A stretch of DNA of 64,000 bases from Mycolicibacterium wolinskyi (lineage in GTDB: Bacteria > Actinomycetota > Actinomycetes > Mycobacteriales > Mycobacteriaceae), in contig NZ_LQQA01000006.1 in the NCBI RefSeq assembly GCF_002101965.1, positions 1 through 64,000 on the forward strand, given 5' to 3'. Shown piece by piece: positions 15,227 to 24,284 of the stretch. Made by a program: the position numbers and the translations under genes. The first letter of the stretch is position 1. Every line of letters starts with the position of its first letter. The notes below the pieces were generated by a model. The model saw nothing but the letters and a program-made list of their open reading frames with translations. It had not been told where the DNA came from and did no database searches.

Positions 15227-15592
15227 CTAACCGGCCTCGGCCGCGCAGATCAGCTCGATGTGTTTGGTGGCCCAATCGCCCAGTGGCTCAAGCGCATCCA
15301 GCAGAGCTTCGCCGGCGGGCGTCATGGAGTACTCCACCCGGGGCGGCACCTCGTGGTAGCTCTCCCGATGCACTACGCCGTGCCGCTGCAGTTCCTTGAG
15401 GTGCTGGGTGAGCATCTTCTGCGATACGCCGGGCAGGCTGCGGTGCAACGAGTTGAACCGCTTCGGGCCGGCCTGCAGCTCCCACAGGATCAGCGGTTTC
15501 CACTTGCCGTCCACCACCGCGAATGCCGCATCCAATCCGCAGGTGTACTTGCCGAGTTGACTCATCTCGTCGTCCTTGCAGCTCAGGGTCAA
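15227..15592 (-). CDS. HxlR-family transcriptional regulator
   Basis: 121 residues; ATG 15592, or MSQ at 15565. The conserved Cys in YTCGLDAAF (residue 18) is followed by VVDGKWKPLILWEL and the winged helix containing VSQKMLTQHLKEL (recognition helix) and the wing (HEVPPRVEYSMTPAG). HxlR proteins are dimeric and often sense reactive electrophiles through this Cys. It is divergent from the two imine-reductase-like genes, and a palindrome lies between, so it probably represses them and itself. Confidence 0.9.
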   Translation of the reverse strand: MTLSCKDDEMSQLGKYTCGLDAAFAVVDGKWKPLILWELQAGPKRFNSLHRSLPGVSQKMLTQHLKELQRHGVVHRESYHEVPPRVEYSMTPAGEALLDALEPLGDWATKHIELICAAEAG

Positions 15593-15609
15593 TAGTTACG
15601 AATAGGTAA

Positions 15610-15632
15610 GTATCGCACTTTAAAGTGGGTAC
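15610..15632. promoter_or_regulatory. Candidate HxlR operator
   Basis: A perfect palindrome CACTTTAAAGTG (15616-15627), framed by GTA and GTAC at the edges, lies in the 76-base gap between the divergent HxlR and reductase genes, where it would overlap both promoters. Confidence 0.55.
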
Positions 15633-15668
15633 TTGTCGTGAAGTCAGTGTCGCTTGAACGATGGTGAC

Positions 15669-16535
15669 ATGACAACCACACCGCACACGATCAGTTTCCT
15701 CGGACTGGGAGAGATGGGTTCGAAGCTCGCCCGCACCGCGTTGAATGCCGGCCACCCGGTCACCGTCTGGAACCGCAGCCCGGAACGGGCCGCCGCCCTG
15801 GTCGCCGACGGCGCGAGTGCAGTGCCGACCCCGGCCGAAGCGCTGGATGCCGACGTCGTCGTGGTGTGCCTGTTCGATCACGCCTCGGTGCACGAAGTGC
15901 TCGACCCGGTTGCGGGCAAGTTGGCCGGGCGGCGCGTGGTCAATCTGACCACCACTTCCCCGGAGGGAGCTCGTGAGCTCGCCGCCTGGGCCTCGGGGCT
16001 CGGCGCCGACTATCTCGACGGCGGCATCATGGCGACGCCGGAGATGATCGCGACGCCGCAGTCCGCGATCCTCTACAGCGGTTCACAAGCCCTGTTCGAC
16101 GACTATCGCGAACTGTTCGAAATATGGGGCACTGCCGAGTATTTCGGTGAGGACGCCGGCATGGCGTCGCTGTATGACCTGGCCCTGCTCTCCGGGATGT
16201 ACGTGATGTTCGCCGGGTTCTTCCACGGTGCGGCGATGGTCGCGGCAGCCGGTGTGCCCGCCAAGGAGTTCGCGGCCCGCGCGGCCAACTGGCTGGCCAC
16301 CGTCGTGCCGGTGATCACGGAGTACGCGGCGGTCATCGACGGCGGTGACTACGGCGTCCCCGGCCAGCAGAGCCTCTACTTCTCCGACATCAGTGACATC
16401 GTCAACGCCAGCCGCGACCAGGGCATCAGCACCGAAGTCGTCGACGTCGTGCAACGGCTCATCCATCGGCAGATCGACGCAGGCCATGGCAACGACGGCT
16501 TCGCCCGCATCTTCGAAAGCATCCGTGCCGCATGA
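15669..16535 (+). CDS. Imine-reductase-like NAD(P)-dependent dehydrogenase
   Basis: 288 residues from ATG 15669. N-terminal Rossmann motif GLGEMG (residues 12-17) with NRSPERA after strand two, as in NADPH-binding 6-phosphogluconate-dehydrogenase-like proteins; the second domain is the helical dimer domain of imine reductases. Asp in LYDLALL corresponds to the Asp of R-type imine reductases. Reaction expected: NAD(P)H reduction of cyclic imines or related substrates; natural substrate unknown. A second such gene overlaps by ATGA, and the HxlR gene is divergent. Confidence 0.8.
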   Translation: MTTTPHTISFLGLGEMGSKLARTALNAGHPVTVWNRSPERAAALVADGASAVPTPAEALDADVVVVCLFDHASVHEVLDPVAGKLAGRRVVNLTTTSPEGARELAAWASGLGADYLDGGIMATPEMIATPQSAILYSGSQALFDDYRELFEIWGTAEYFGEDAGMASLYDLALLSGMYVMFAGFFHGAAMVAAAGVPAKEFAARAANWLATVVPVITEYAAVIDGGDYGVPGQQSLYFSDISDIVNASRDQGISTEVVDVVQRLIHRQIDAGHGNDGFARIFESIRAA

Positions 16536-17416
16536 CCGCGACAGTGAGCGTGCTCGGACTCGGCCCGATGGGGCAGGCGCTGGCCGGCGCCCTGGTGGCC
16601 GCGGACCATCGCACGACCGTGTGGAATCGGACACCGGCGAAAGCGGACCCGCTGCTGGCTCGCGGAGCGGTGTGGGCTGACACGCCGGCCGCCGCCGTCG
16701 CCGCCAGTGATGTCACCTTGGTGAACGTGGTCGACCACGCCGTGGTGGACGCGGTGCTCGGCGATGCGGGCGACGCGATGGCAGGCCGGGTGATCGTGGG
16801 GCTCTCCTCGGACATCCCGGATGCGTCGCACCGCACTGCGGAGCTCGTCGCCGCCCGCGGCGGCCGTTATCTCGACGGTGCGATCATGACACCCACCGAC
16901 ACCATCGGAACATCCAGCGCCAGCATCCTTTTCGCGGGCCCGCAGGACATCTTCGATGCTCATCGTCCGGTGTTCGACACGCTGGCCACCAGCACGTGGG
17001 TCGGCGCGGACGTCGGACGTGCCGCCGCATTCGACATGGCGCTGCTCGACCTGTTCTGGACATCGGTGAGCGGGTTCGTGCACGCGTTGGCGGTGGCGGG
17101 GTCGAACGGCATCACCCCGAGCGAGTTGCTGCCGCACGCCAACGGCATCGCCGCGATCCTGCCGCCGATCTTCGGCGAGATCGCCGAACGGGTCGAGGCG
17201 GGACGCCACGACGACGCCAGCGCGCCGGTGTCGTCGGTGGCCGCCTCGGTTCGGCATCTGATCGCGGCGTCGCATGCGGCCGGGTTCGACGCCGCCGCGC
17301 TCGAGGCGTTCCGGGACTACGTCGACGTCGCAGTCGAGGCCGGGCACGGCGCCGACGAGATCAGCCGGATCGCTCCGGTGCGGCGAGCCCGAGCAGCCGG
17401 GGCGCTCGCCACATAG
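16532..17416 (+). CDS. Second imine-reductase-like dehydrogenase
   Basis: 294 residues, starting in the ATGA at the end of the previous gene. GLGPMG at residues 9-14, NRTPAKA after strand two, and a helical domain with AAFDMALLDLFW placing Asp at the imine-reductase catalytic position. It clearly belongs to the same family as its neighbour but the two are only moderately similar, so this is an old duplication or a heterodimer pair. Substrate unknown. It ends 66 bases before the phosphonate-associated oxidase and its candidate operator. Confidence 0.8.
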   Translation: MTATVSVLGLGPMGQALAGALVAADHRTTVWNRTPAKADPLLARGAVWADTPAAAVAASDVTLVNVVDHAVVDAVLGDAGDAMAGRVIVGLSSDIPDASHRTAELVAARGGRYLDGAIMTPTDTIGTSSASILFAGPQDIFDAHRPVFDTLATSTWVGADVGRAAAFDMALLDLFWTSVSGFVHALAVAGSNGITPSELLPHANGIAAILPPIFGEIAERVEAGRHDDASAPVSSVAASVRHLIAASHAAGFDAAALEAFRDYVDVAVEAGHGADEISRIAPVRRARAAGALAT

Positions 17417-17440
17417 GTATACGAGTAAAGAATTTCCCAC

Positions 17441-17456
17441 ACTTGTATTGACAAGT
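17441..17456. promoter_or_regulatory. Candidate GntR operator before the phosphonate cassette
   Basis: ACTTGT-attg-ACAAGT, a perfect 16-base inverted repeat 26 bases before the oxidase start. The core TTGT-n4-ACAA recurs upstream of the GntR gene at 21516-21527, pointing to control by that regulator. Confidence 0.65.
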
Positions 17457-17482
17457 ACGGAGGCGTGGACCACAGTGTCCGC

Positions 17483-18628
17483 ATGGGAAATCAACAGCAC
17501 TACGACGTCGTCGTGGTCGGCGCCGGCATCGTGGGCCTCGCGCACGCGTATCACGCACACCAGCGCGGGCTCACGGTTGCCGTCATCGACCACGCCGACG
17601 GCGTCGTCGGCGCCTCCGTGCAGAACTTCGGCCACGCCTGCATCACCGCGCAATCCGGCGTTGCGCTCACGTACGCCCGCAAGGGCCGGGGACACTGGCT
17701 GAACCTGTCGCGCCAGGCCGGGTTCTGGTCGGCCGAGGCGGGTACTTTCTGCGTGGCCCGCCACGACGACGAACTCGCCGTGATGAACGAGTTCGCGACC
17801 ACGCGGCCCGCGGGTGACGTCATCCTGCTGGACCGCGAGCAGATCCTCGACCGGATCCCGGTCCGTGCGGCGAACGTCACCGGCGGCATGTATCTGCCCA
17901 ACGACCTGCAGGTCGACCCGCGCACGGCCGCGCCGTCGATCGCACGCTGGCTGTCCTCGGTGGGCGTCGACTTCTACTGGCGCACGGCAGCAACGGGATT
18001 CGCACACGGAGTCGTGCACACCTCACGCGGCCCCCTGCGTGCCGGAACCACGTTTGTCACCGTGAACTACGACATCGACCGGCTCTTCCCGGCGCTGGCC
18101 GAGCGCGACGGCCTGTTGCGCTGCCGCCTGCACATGCTGCGCGCCCGGCTGCCGCTGGCCTTCGCGCTTCCCGCCCCGCTCTTCACCGGGTGGTCCCTGG
18201 TGCGCTATTCGGGTTTCGAGAACCTGCCATCCACCGCGGCGCTCGCCGAGCGGCTGCGCGCCGAACATCCCGACTACGTCGCGATCGATCTCCACCAGAT
18301 GTACACGCCGCAGCGCGACGGATCGCTGCTGATCGGCGACACCCACTACCGCGACGTCTCCACATCGCCGTTCCAATCGGAGGAAGGGTTCGCCGTGCTC
18401 GTCGAGGAAGCGCGGAAACTCTTCGGAGTCAACGACATCGAGATCAGCGAGCGATGGCAGGGCGTCTACAGCTCGGCACCCGGCCAGGAGTTCCTGATCG
18501 AGGAGCCGATCGAGCGGACCCATGTCGTGACCGTCACCACCGGAATCGGCATGACCACGAGCATGGGCCTGGCCCAGGACAGCGTCGAGAACGCACTCAC
18601 CCGCGACGGCGTCGTCGCACACGTTTAA
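17483..18628 (+). CDS. FAD-dependent oxidase associated with phosphonate breakdown (TIGR03364-type)
   Basis: 381 residues from ATG 17483 (a GTG at 17465 is less likely). N-terminal FAD motif VVVGAGIVGLAHAYH with the DAO (glycine oxidase-like) fold to the C-terminal TTGIGMTTS. It matches the FAD oxidoreductase family TIGR03364, which sits beside PhnX-like hydrolases and is proposed to oxidise 2-aminoethylphosphonate or N-alkyl forms to phosphonoacetaldehyde. Followed 16 bases later by such a hydrolase gene, then a transporter. A perfect inverted repeat precedes it. No PLP-dependent PhnW transaminase is nearby, consistent with the oxidase taking its place. Confidence 0.8.
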   Translation: MGNQQHYDVVVVGAGIVGLAHAYHAHQRGLTVAVIDHADGVVGASVQNFGHACITAQSGVALTYARKGRGHWLNLSRQAGFWSAEAGTFCVARHDDELAVMNEFATTRPAGDVILLDREQILDRIPVRAANVTGGMYLPNDLQVDPRTAAPSIARWLSSVGVDFYWRTAATGFAHGVVHTSRGPLRAGTTFVTVNYDIDRLFPALAERDGLLRCRLHMLRARLPLAFALPAPLFTGWSLVRYSGFENLPSTAALAERLRAEHPDYVAIDLHQMYTPQRDGSLLIGDTHYRDVSTSPFQSEEGFAVLVEEARKLFGVNDIEISERWQGVYSSAPGQEFLIEEPIERTHVVTVTTGIGMTTSMGLAQDSVENALTRDGVVAHV

Positions 18629-18644
18629 CCCGAGAGGAAATCCG

Positions 18645-19343
18645 ATGAGTACCAACACCAAAGAGTCGATCAGTCTCGTCGTCTTCGACATGGCGGGAAC
18701 CACCGTCGAGGATTCGGGCCTGGTCCAGCAGTCCTTCCTGGCCGCCGACAGCCACGCGGGCCTGTCGAAGACCGACGCCGACCGCGAGGAGATGCTGCGC
18801 TACGTGTCCGACACCATGGGGCAATCGAAGATCGTCGTCTTCCGTCACCTGGCCCGCGGTAACGAGGAGCAGGCGCAGGCCGCCAACAAGGAATTCGAAC
18901 GCTGTTACAGCCAGCTCGTCGCCGAGGGCAACTGCAGCGCCATCCCCGGCGCCGAAGACGCGATCACCTCGTTGCGGTCCCGCGGAATCAAGACCGCACT
19001 GACGACGGGCTTCGCGCGGGAGACCCAGACGGCGATCATCGACGCGCTGGGCTGGCACGATCTCGCCGACCTCGTGCTGTGCCCCGAGCCCGGCATGCGT
19101 GGCCGCCCGTACCCCGACATGCCGTTGACCGCGCTGATGCGCACCGAAACCGATTCGGTGCGTTCGATGGTCGTCCTCGGTGACACCTCGTCGGATGTCA
19201 TCAGCGGTCTGCGCGCCGGAGCCCGCGCCTCGATCGGCGTCCTCACCGGTGCACACGACAAGGGCCAGCTCGCCGACGCCGGAGCCACCCACATCATCGA
19301 CAGCGTTGCCGACTTGCCGTCATTGCTCGCAACCCTGCGTTGA
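18645..19343 (+). CDS. PhnX-like phosphonatase (HAD superfamily)
   Basis: 232 residues; AGAGGAAA upstream of ATG 18645. HAD motif I DMAGTT (residues 15-20), with Asp15 as nucleophile, then TTGFAR (motif II region), and GDTSSD near residue 182. TIGR03351-type PhnX-like proteins are thought to cleave phosphonoacetaldehyde to acetaldehyde and phosphate; unlike classic PhnX, no clear cap lysine forming the Schiff base can be pointed to with confidence. Forms an operon with the FAD oxidase upstream and probably the MFS transporter 90 bases downstream. Confidence 0.8.
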   Translation: MSTNTKESISLVVFDMAGTTVEDSGLVQQSFLAADSHAGLSKTDADREEMLRYVSDTMGQSKIVVFRHLARGNEEQAQAANKEFERCYSQLVAEGNCSAIPGAEDAITSLRSRGIKTALTTGFARETQTAIIDALGWHDLADLVLCPEPGMRGRPYPDMPLTALMRTETDSVRSMVVLGDTSSDVISGLRAGARASIGVLTGAHDKGQLADAGATHIIDSVADLPSLLATLR

Positions 19344-19432
19344 TCGATTCCCAGCCTTCCGTTCTCGTCTGAGGAACCTGCCGCTGTCGCGCCAGCGCAG
19401 CATTTGCATCACACCTATCAAAGGTGCATTTC

Positions 19433-20758
19433 ATGTCCCACGCAACGACATTCAAGGCCCAGACCCCCATCCGACGCTATGAGCGCTGGCGCTTCCAGAT
19501 ATTCGCCGTCACCTGGATCGCATATGCCGGTTTCTATTTCACCCGTCAGGCCTTCTCGGTGGCCAAGCTCGGGATCCTGGAGGATCCGGTACTGAGCATG
19601 ACCCTCACCAAGAGCACGATGGCCAATCTCGACGCGGCCTATCTGGCGGCCTACGCCGTGGGCCAGTTCGTCTGGGGGCAGGTGTCCGACCGGTACGGCC
19701 CACGCGTGGTCGTCCTCGGCGGGCTGGCGATCTCGGCGATCGCGACCCTGTTCATGGGCCTGCTGCCCGCGCTGGTGTTCCTGCTCCCGCTGATGATCGT
19801 GCAAGGGTTGGCCCAGTCGACCGGATGGTCCGGGACGCTCAACAACATGGCCCAGTTCTTCTCGATCGGGGAGCGGGGCCGGGTTCTCGGTCTGTGGAGC
19901 ACCAACTACGCGTTCGGCGGCCTAGTCGCCGCACCGCTGCTGGGTTGGGCCGCCTACACGGTGTTCGGCAGCTGGCGGGCGGCGTTCTTCACCGGTGCGG
20001 CCATCGTGGTCGGCGTGTTCGTCGTGGTGCTGCTGTTCCAGCGCAACCGGCCGCAGGATGTCGGCCTGCCGCCGATCGAGGAGTACCACGCCAAGGAAGA
20101 GATCGCGAAGCTCGAGGATTCACCCGTGGCGGAGGCCGTCGCCGAGCCGACGCCGTCCTGGCGGGAATCGCTTGCGGTCGTGCTGCGCGATCGCATGGTG
20201 AGAACCCTTGGCGCGTCGTACTTTCTGCTCAAACCGGCCCGCTACGCGATTCTGCTGTGGGGTCCGGTGATCGTGGCGGAGCGACTGCAGGACGGCGACA
20301 AGTTCCAGGCGGTCACCATCCCGGTGGCGTTCGGCGTGGCAGGCATTCTCGCCCCGATCCTGCTCGGCCGCGTCTCCGACCGGGTGTTCAAGGCGCGCCG
20401 TATCCCGGCGTGCGTGCTGAGTCTCGCGGTGCTCGTGGCGGTGCTCGCGTTGTTCGCGCCGCTGACCGCGACCGGCAACGCGTGGATCATGACGGCGGTG
20501 CTCGGCGTCATCGGGCTGAGCATCTACGGCGCCGACGCGATGATCTCGTGTGTCGCGGCGGTCGACTTCGGAACCTCCAAGCACGCCGGCACCGCGAGCG
20601 GCCTGATCAACGGATGCGGCTCCACCGGTGCGATTCTCGGCGGCCTGCTTCCGGGATACCTGAGCACCTCGGCGCTGTTCTACGGTTTCGCGGCAGCCGC
20701 ATTCGTCGCGATGCTGCTGCTCATCCCGCACTGGAACCGGATGCCTGCCGCCGATTAG
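19433..20758 (+). CDS. MFS transporter of the organophosphate antiporter (GlpT) type
   Basis: 441 residues, about 12 membrane segments. ATG 19433 is chosen because AAAGGTG lies just ahead. The N-terminal WIAYAGFYFTRQAFSVAK and the DRYGPR loop after segment 2, together with the long charged central loop (EYHAKEEIAKLED), resemble GlpT/UhpT organophosphate:phosphate antiporters. In this cassette it is most likely the uptake system for an aminophosphonate. Its stop overlaps the convergent GntR stop by 4 bases. An AGGTG inverted repeat at 19412-19426 lies at its ribosome-binding site. Confidence 0.8.
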   Translation: MSHATTFKAQTPIRRYERWRFQIFAVTWIAYAGFYFTRQAFSVAKLGILEDPVLSMTLTKSTMANLDAAYLAAYAVGQFVWGQVSDRYGPRVVVLGGLAISAIATLFMGLLPALVFLLPLMIVQGLAQSTGWSGTLNNMAQFFSIGERGRVLGLWSTNYAFGGLVAAPLLGWAAYTVFGSWRAAFFTGAAIVVGVFVVVLLFQRNRPQDVGLPPIEEYHAKEEIAKLEDSPVAEAVAEPTPSWRESLAVVLRDRMVRTLGASYFLLKPARYAILLWGPVIVAERLQDGDKFQAVTIPVAFGVAGILAPILLGRVSDRVFKARRIPACVLSLAVLVAVLALFAPLTATGNAWIMTAVLGVIGLSIYGADAMISCVAAVDFGTSKHAGTASGLINGCGSTGAILGGLLPGYLSTSALFYGFAAAAFVAMLLLIPHWNRMPAAD

Positions 20759-21492
20759 GAGCGGGCGTCGATGGTTCGGGCGTTGACGATGCTGAACGCG
20801 ACCAGATCCGGTCGGTACCGATCGTCGGCGTACTCGAACACCCGCCCGTCCTGATCCCGGGAGGTGCGGCGCTCACGCAACAGCGGACTGCCCGGGTCGA
20901 TACCGAGATTCTCGGCGTCGACCCGGGCAGCCGCGACTGCGTCGAGGACATGCTCCATCGAGTCGAAGTGGACGCCACGGCTCGCGAGATAGTCGGTCAT
21001 CGAACCGGAATCGGTGTCGAACTCGAACAACAACGAACCAACGGAGTCGATGAAGGTGCTGCGCTCGATCATCGCCGGTTCACCGTCGAGCAGGCGGACG
21101 CGTACGACGTCGACCACGAAATCGTCGGCGTTCAGGTCCAGCGCGACCATCGCCGGCTCGGACACCCGGCGCCGCGCCACTTCGAGCGTCCGGCTGCCCG
21201 CCGTCCGGCCGTTGCGTCGCGCCCACTGGGTGAACGGTGTGAAGGTGTCGAGGGTCTGCGTGGCGTCGTGGCTTCGCACGACGGCCGGCTTCCCCTGCGA
21301 GAGTTGGATCAGCCCTTCGTTTTTCAACGTGGCAAGGGCTTGCCGTACCGGGCCCCGCGACACCCCGAACTCGGCGCACAGCGCGCTCTCGGCCGGCAGC
21401 GACTGACCGATGGCGTAGTCCCGCCGCATGATGCGTTGACGTAGCTCACCGGCGACGTGGATGTGACGCGGCTGCGAAGTGGACGAGGTCAT
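20755..21492 (-). CDS. GntR-family (HutC/UTRA) transcriptional regulator
   Basis: 245 residues; start at ATG 21492 because GGGAGGGTG precedes it. Winged-helix GntR domain at residues about 12-75 (LRQRIMRRDYAIGQSLPAE..., recognition helix VSRGPVRQALATL), then a UTRA effector-binding domain (residues 90-240). Such regulators sense small metabolites. The inverted repeat TTGT-n4-ACAA occurs both at its own promoter (21516-21527) and before the phosphonate oxidase, so it most likely controls itself and the cassette it faces. Confidence 0.85.
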   Translation of the reverse strand: MTSSTSQPRHIHVAGELRQRIMRRDYAIGQSLPAESALCAEFGVSRGPVRQALATLKNEGLIQLSQGKPAVVRSHDATQTLDTFTPFTQWARRNGRTAGSRTLEVARRRVSEPAMVALDLNADDFVVDVVRVRLLDGEPAMIERSTFIDSVGSLLFEFDTDSGSMTDYLASRGVHFDSMEHVLDAVAAARVDAENLGIDPGSPLLRERRTSRDQDGRVFEYADDRYRPDLVAFSIVNARTIDARS

Positions 21493-21515
21493 CCCCGCAT
21501 CACCCTCCCGGCCGG

Positions 21516-21527
21516 TTGTCATGACAA
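21516..21527. promoter_or_regulatory. Candidate GntR operator (autoregulatory)
   Basis: TTGT-catg-ACAA, followed by GT as in the site at 17441-17456. It lies 24 bases before the GntR start and between it and the divergent sulfatase gene, so it might also affect the latter. Confidence 0.6.
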
Positions 21528-21595
21528 GTTCACTACGCATAGTAGTCAGCTCGAATCGAAAGCCGGCCCAGCGCGGCAGTGGCAGGCTCGTAGGC

Positions 21596-23473
21596 ATGGA
21601 GCAGAAGCCACCCACCGCAACCATCGAGTCTGCGCACCGCGACCATCTTCGGGCCCTGCCGTTCGATGACACCGGTGATTTCGAGAATGCCGACCGGGGC
21701 TTCATCGCCGCGCTCGACCCGTGCGTCATCAAATCCGCCGACGGCCGGGTCGTGTGGGACAACGACGCGTACGCGTTCCTGGCCGGCGACGCCCCTACTT
21801 CGGTGCACCCGAGCCTGTGGCGACAGTCGCAGCTGTGCGCCAAACAGGGGCTGTACGAGGTGGTCGAGGGCATCTATCAGGTGCGTGGGTTCGACATCTC
21901 GAACATCAGCTTCGTCGAGGGCGACACCGGTGTGATCGTCATCGACCCGCTGATCTCGACCGAGGTGGCCGCCGCGGCACTGAAGCTCTATCGGGAGCAC
22001 CGCGGCGACCGTCCTGTTGTCGCCGTGATCTACACCCACAGTCACGGCGACCATTTCGGTGGTGTCCTCGGCGTCACGTCGCAGGCAGACGTCGAGGCAG
22101 GCAAGGTCGCGGTGCTGGCCCCGGAGGGATTTGTCGAGCACGCGGTGCAGGAGAACGTCTATGCAGGCACCGCGATGCTGCGCCGGGGGTCCTACATGTA
22201 CGGCCCGCTGCTCGCACGCGGTCCGCAGGGGCAGGTCGGTTGCGGGCTCGGGCAGAACATGTCCACCGGCGAGGTGTCGATGATCGTGCCGACGCTCGAC
22301 ATCCGCAGCACCGGTGAGAAGCACACCATCGACGGAGTCGAGATCGAATTCCAGATGGCGCCCGGCACCGAGGCGCCCGCCGAGATGCACTTCTACTTCC
22401 CGGGATACCGCGCGTTGTGCATGGCCGAGAACGCGACGCACAACCTGCACAATCTGCTGACGCTGCGCGGCGCGCTGGTGCGCGACCCGCACGCCTGGGC
22501 GGGCTACCTGACCGAGGCCATCGACACGTTCACCGACCGGGCGGACGTCGTGTTCGCCTCGCACCACTGGCCGACTTGGGGCCGCGAACGCATCGTCGAA
22601 TACCTTTCGCTGCAACGCGATCTGTACGCCTATCTGCACGACCAGACATTGCGGCTGCTCAACCAGGGCTTCACCGGCGTCGAGATCGCCGAGCAGTTCC
22701 AGCTGCCGCCCGCGCTCGAGAAGGTCTGGCACACCCACGGGTACTACGGCTCGGTCAACCACAACGTGAAAGCCATCTACCAGCGCTACATGGGCTGGTT
22801 CGACGGCAACCCGGGCCGGTTGTGGCCGCATCCGCCCGAAGCGCTCGGGCCTCGCTACGTCGCCGCGATGGGCGGTATCGATCGCGTGGTCGAACTTGCG
22901 CAACGCGCCTTCGGGGAGGGCGATTTCCGTTGGGCGGCAACCCTCCTCGATCACGCCATGTTCACCGACGCCGATCATCCGGCCGCGCGTGCGCTCTACG
23001 CCGACACCCTGGAGCAGCTCGCGTACGGCGTCGAGAACGCGACGTGGCGCAACTTCTTCCTGTCCGGGGCCACCGAGTTGCGGGACGGAAAGTTCGGTAC
23101 CGCAGGCAAAGTCGCGTCACCGACCATGCTCGCGCAGCTCTCGCCGGAGCAGATGTTCGACACCATCGCGATCAGCATCAACGGGCCGCGCGCGTGGGAT
23201 CTCGACGTCGCGCTCGATTTCACGTTCGCCGACACCGGCGACAACTATCGAGTGACCCTGCGGAACGGGGTGCTGGTGTACCGCAAGGTCGCGGCCGACG
23301 AATCGACGGCCACCGCGACCGTCAGGCTCGCCGACAAGCTGCGGCTGCTCGCGCTCATCGGCGGTGACAGCGGCTCGGCGGGGCTGGAGATCGCCGGCGA
23401 CGCTTCGGCGTTGGCATCGGTCGTCGCCGTACTCGATCGATCCGACCCGAACTTCGATATCGTGACGCCCTAG
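21596..23473 (+). CDS. SdsA1/BDS1-type alkyl sulfatase
   Basis: 625 residues. N-terminal metallo-beta-lactamase domain with THSHGDH (H148, H150, D152, H153), a central helical dimerisation domain (ALEKVWHTHGYYGSVNHN... near 380-420) and a C-terminal SCP2-like lipid-binding domain (about 510-625). This order is that of SdsA1-type zinc hydrolases that cut primary or secondary alkyl sulfates. No signal peptide, so cytosolic. It appears to be the counterpart of Rv3762c in gene order. Its stop overlaps the convergent SDR stop by 4 bases. Confidence 0.9.
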   Translation: MEQKPPTATIESAHRDHLRALPFDDTGDFENADRGFIAALDPCVIKSADGRVVWDNDAYAFLAGDAPTSVHPSLWRQSQLCAKQGLYEVVEGIYQVRGFDISNISFVEGDTGVIVIDPLISTEVAAAALKLYREHRGDRPVVAVIYTHSHGDHFGGVLGVTSQADVEAGKVAVLAPEGFVEHAVQENVYAGTAMLRRGSYMYGPLLARGPQGQVGCGLGQNMSTGEVSMIVPTLDIRSTGEKHTIDGVEIEFQMAPGTEAPAEMHFYFPGYRALCMAENATHNLHNLLTLRGALVRDPHAWAGYLTEAIDTFTDRADVVFASHHWPTWGRERIVEYLSLQRDLYAYLHDQTLRLLNQGFTGVEIAEQFQLPPALEKVWHTHGYYGSVNHNVKAIYQRYMGWFDGNPGRLWPHPPEALGPRYVAAMGGIDRVVELAQRAFGEGDFRWAATLLDHAMFTDADHPAARALYADTLEQLAYGVENATWRNFFLSGATELRDGKFGTAGKVASPTMLAQLSPEQMFDTIAISINGPRAWDLDVALDFTFADTGDNYRVTLRNGVLVYRKVAADESTATATVRLADKLRLLALIGGDSGSAGLEIAGDASALASVVAVLDRSDPNFDIVTP

Positions 23474-24225
23474 GGCAGGCCGCCATCGGCGCGCAGGATC
23501 GAGCCGGTGGTGAAACTTGAAGCGTCAGACATTAAAAACAGTGCCGCACCGACGATCTCGGCCGGGTCGCCGGCCCGCCGCAACGCGAGATGCCCGAAGG
23601 GTTCGCCGGTCATGTCCCACGCCTTGCTGACATCGGTGAGGAACGGGCCTGCCATCAACGTGTTGACCCGCACCGAGGGGCCGTAGGCCTTCGCGAGCCC
23701 CTCGGTCAGCGTGTTCAACCCGGCCTTGGCGGCCGCATACGGCAGCATGTACTGGTCCGGCCGCAGCGATCCGGATGAACTGACGTTGACGATCGAGCCG
23801 CCACCGTCGGCCACCATGCGTTCACCGATCAACGCCGACAACCGGAACGGCCCTTTGAGATTGAGGTTGAACACCGCGTCGAACAGCTTCTCGGTGACCG
23901 ATCCGAGTGACCCGTACAGCGGCGACATCCCGGCGTTGTTCACCAGCACGTCGACCTTGCCGAATCGGTCATAGGCGGCATCGACGAGGCCGTCGAGCTC
24001 ATCCCAGCGTCCGACGTGCACCTGATGGGCAAATGCGCGCCGGCCCGTCGCGGCGGCGATCTCCTCGGCGGCCAGCACGCACGACTCCATGTTGCGGCTC
24101 GCGACGATCACGTCGGCCCCGCACCGCGCGGCCGCCATCGCCATCTCCCGGCCGAGGCCGCGGCTACCACCCGTCACCAGCACGACTTTGTCGGTGAGGT
24201 CGAACAATTCGTCGGCGTAGCCCAT
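23470..24225 (-). CDS. Short-chain dehydrogenase/reductase
   Basis: 251 residues from ATG 24225, with GGAGAAAGG upstream; the extra 16 residues available upstream are unlike protein. TGGSRGLG (cofactor), NNAG, a catalytic Ser in NVSSSGS and YAAAK (Tyr and Lys) are all present, with the final LRADGG typical of classical SDRs. Substrate not predictable. It is placed between the sulfatase and phosphatase genes, a position not shared with M. tuberculosis as I recall that region. Confidence 0.9.
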   Translation of the reverse strand: MGYADELFDLTDKVVLVTGGSRGLGREMAMAAARCGADVIVASRNMESCVLAAEEIAAATGRRAFAHQVHVGRWDELDGLVDAAYDRFGKVDVLVNNAGMSPLYGSLGSVTEKLFDAVFNLNLKGPFRLSALIGERMVADGGGSIVNVSSSGSLRPDQYMLPYAAAKAGLNTLTEGLAKAYGPSVRVNTLMAGPFLTDVSKAWDMTGEPFGHLALRRAGDPAEIVGAALFLMSDASSFTTGSILRADGGLP

Positions 24226-24284
24226 AACCGCACCTTTCTCCGGCCCGGCTCGGGCCTGTGCTCCTGCGGCCATATGGTGTCACG

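Noticed and set aside
16376..18019. Long minus-strand frame of 547 codons
   Set aside because: It is the antisense of the second reductase and the FAD oxidase, rich in His/Arg/Gly, an effect of high GC content.
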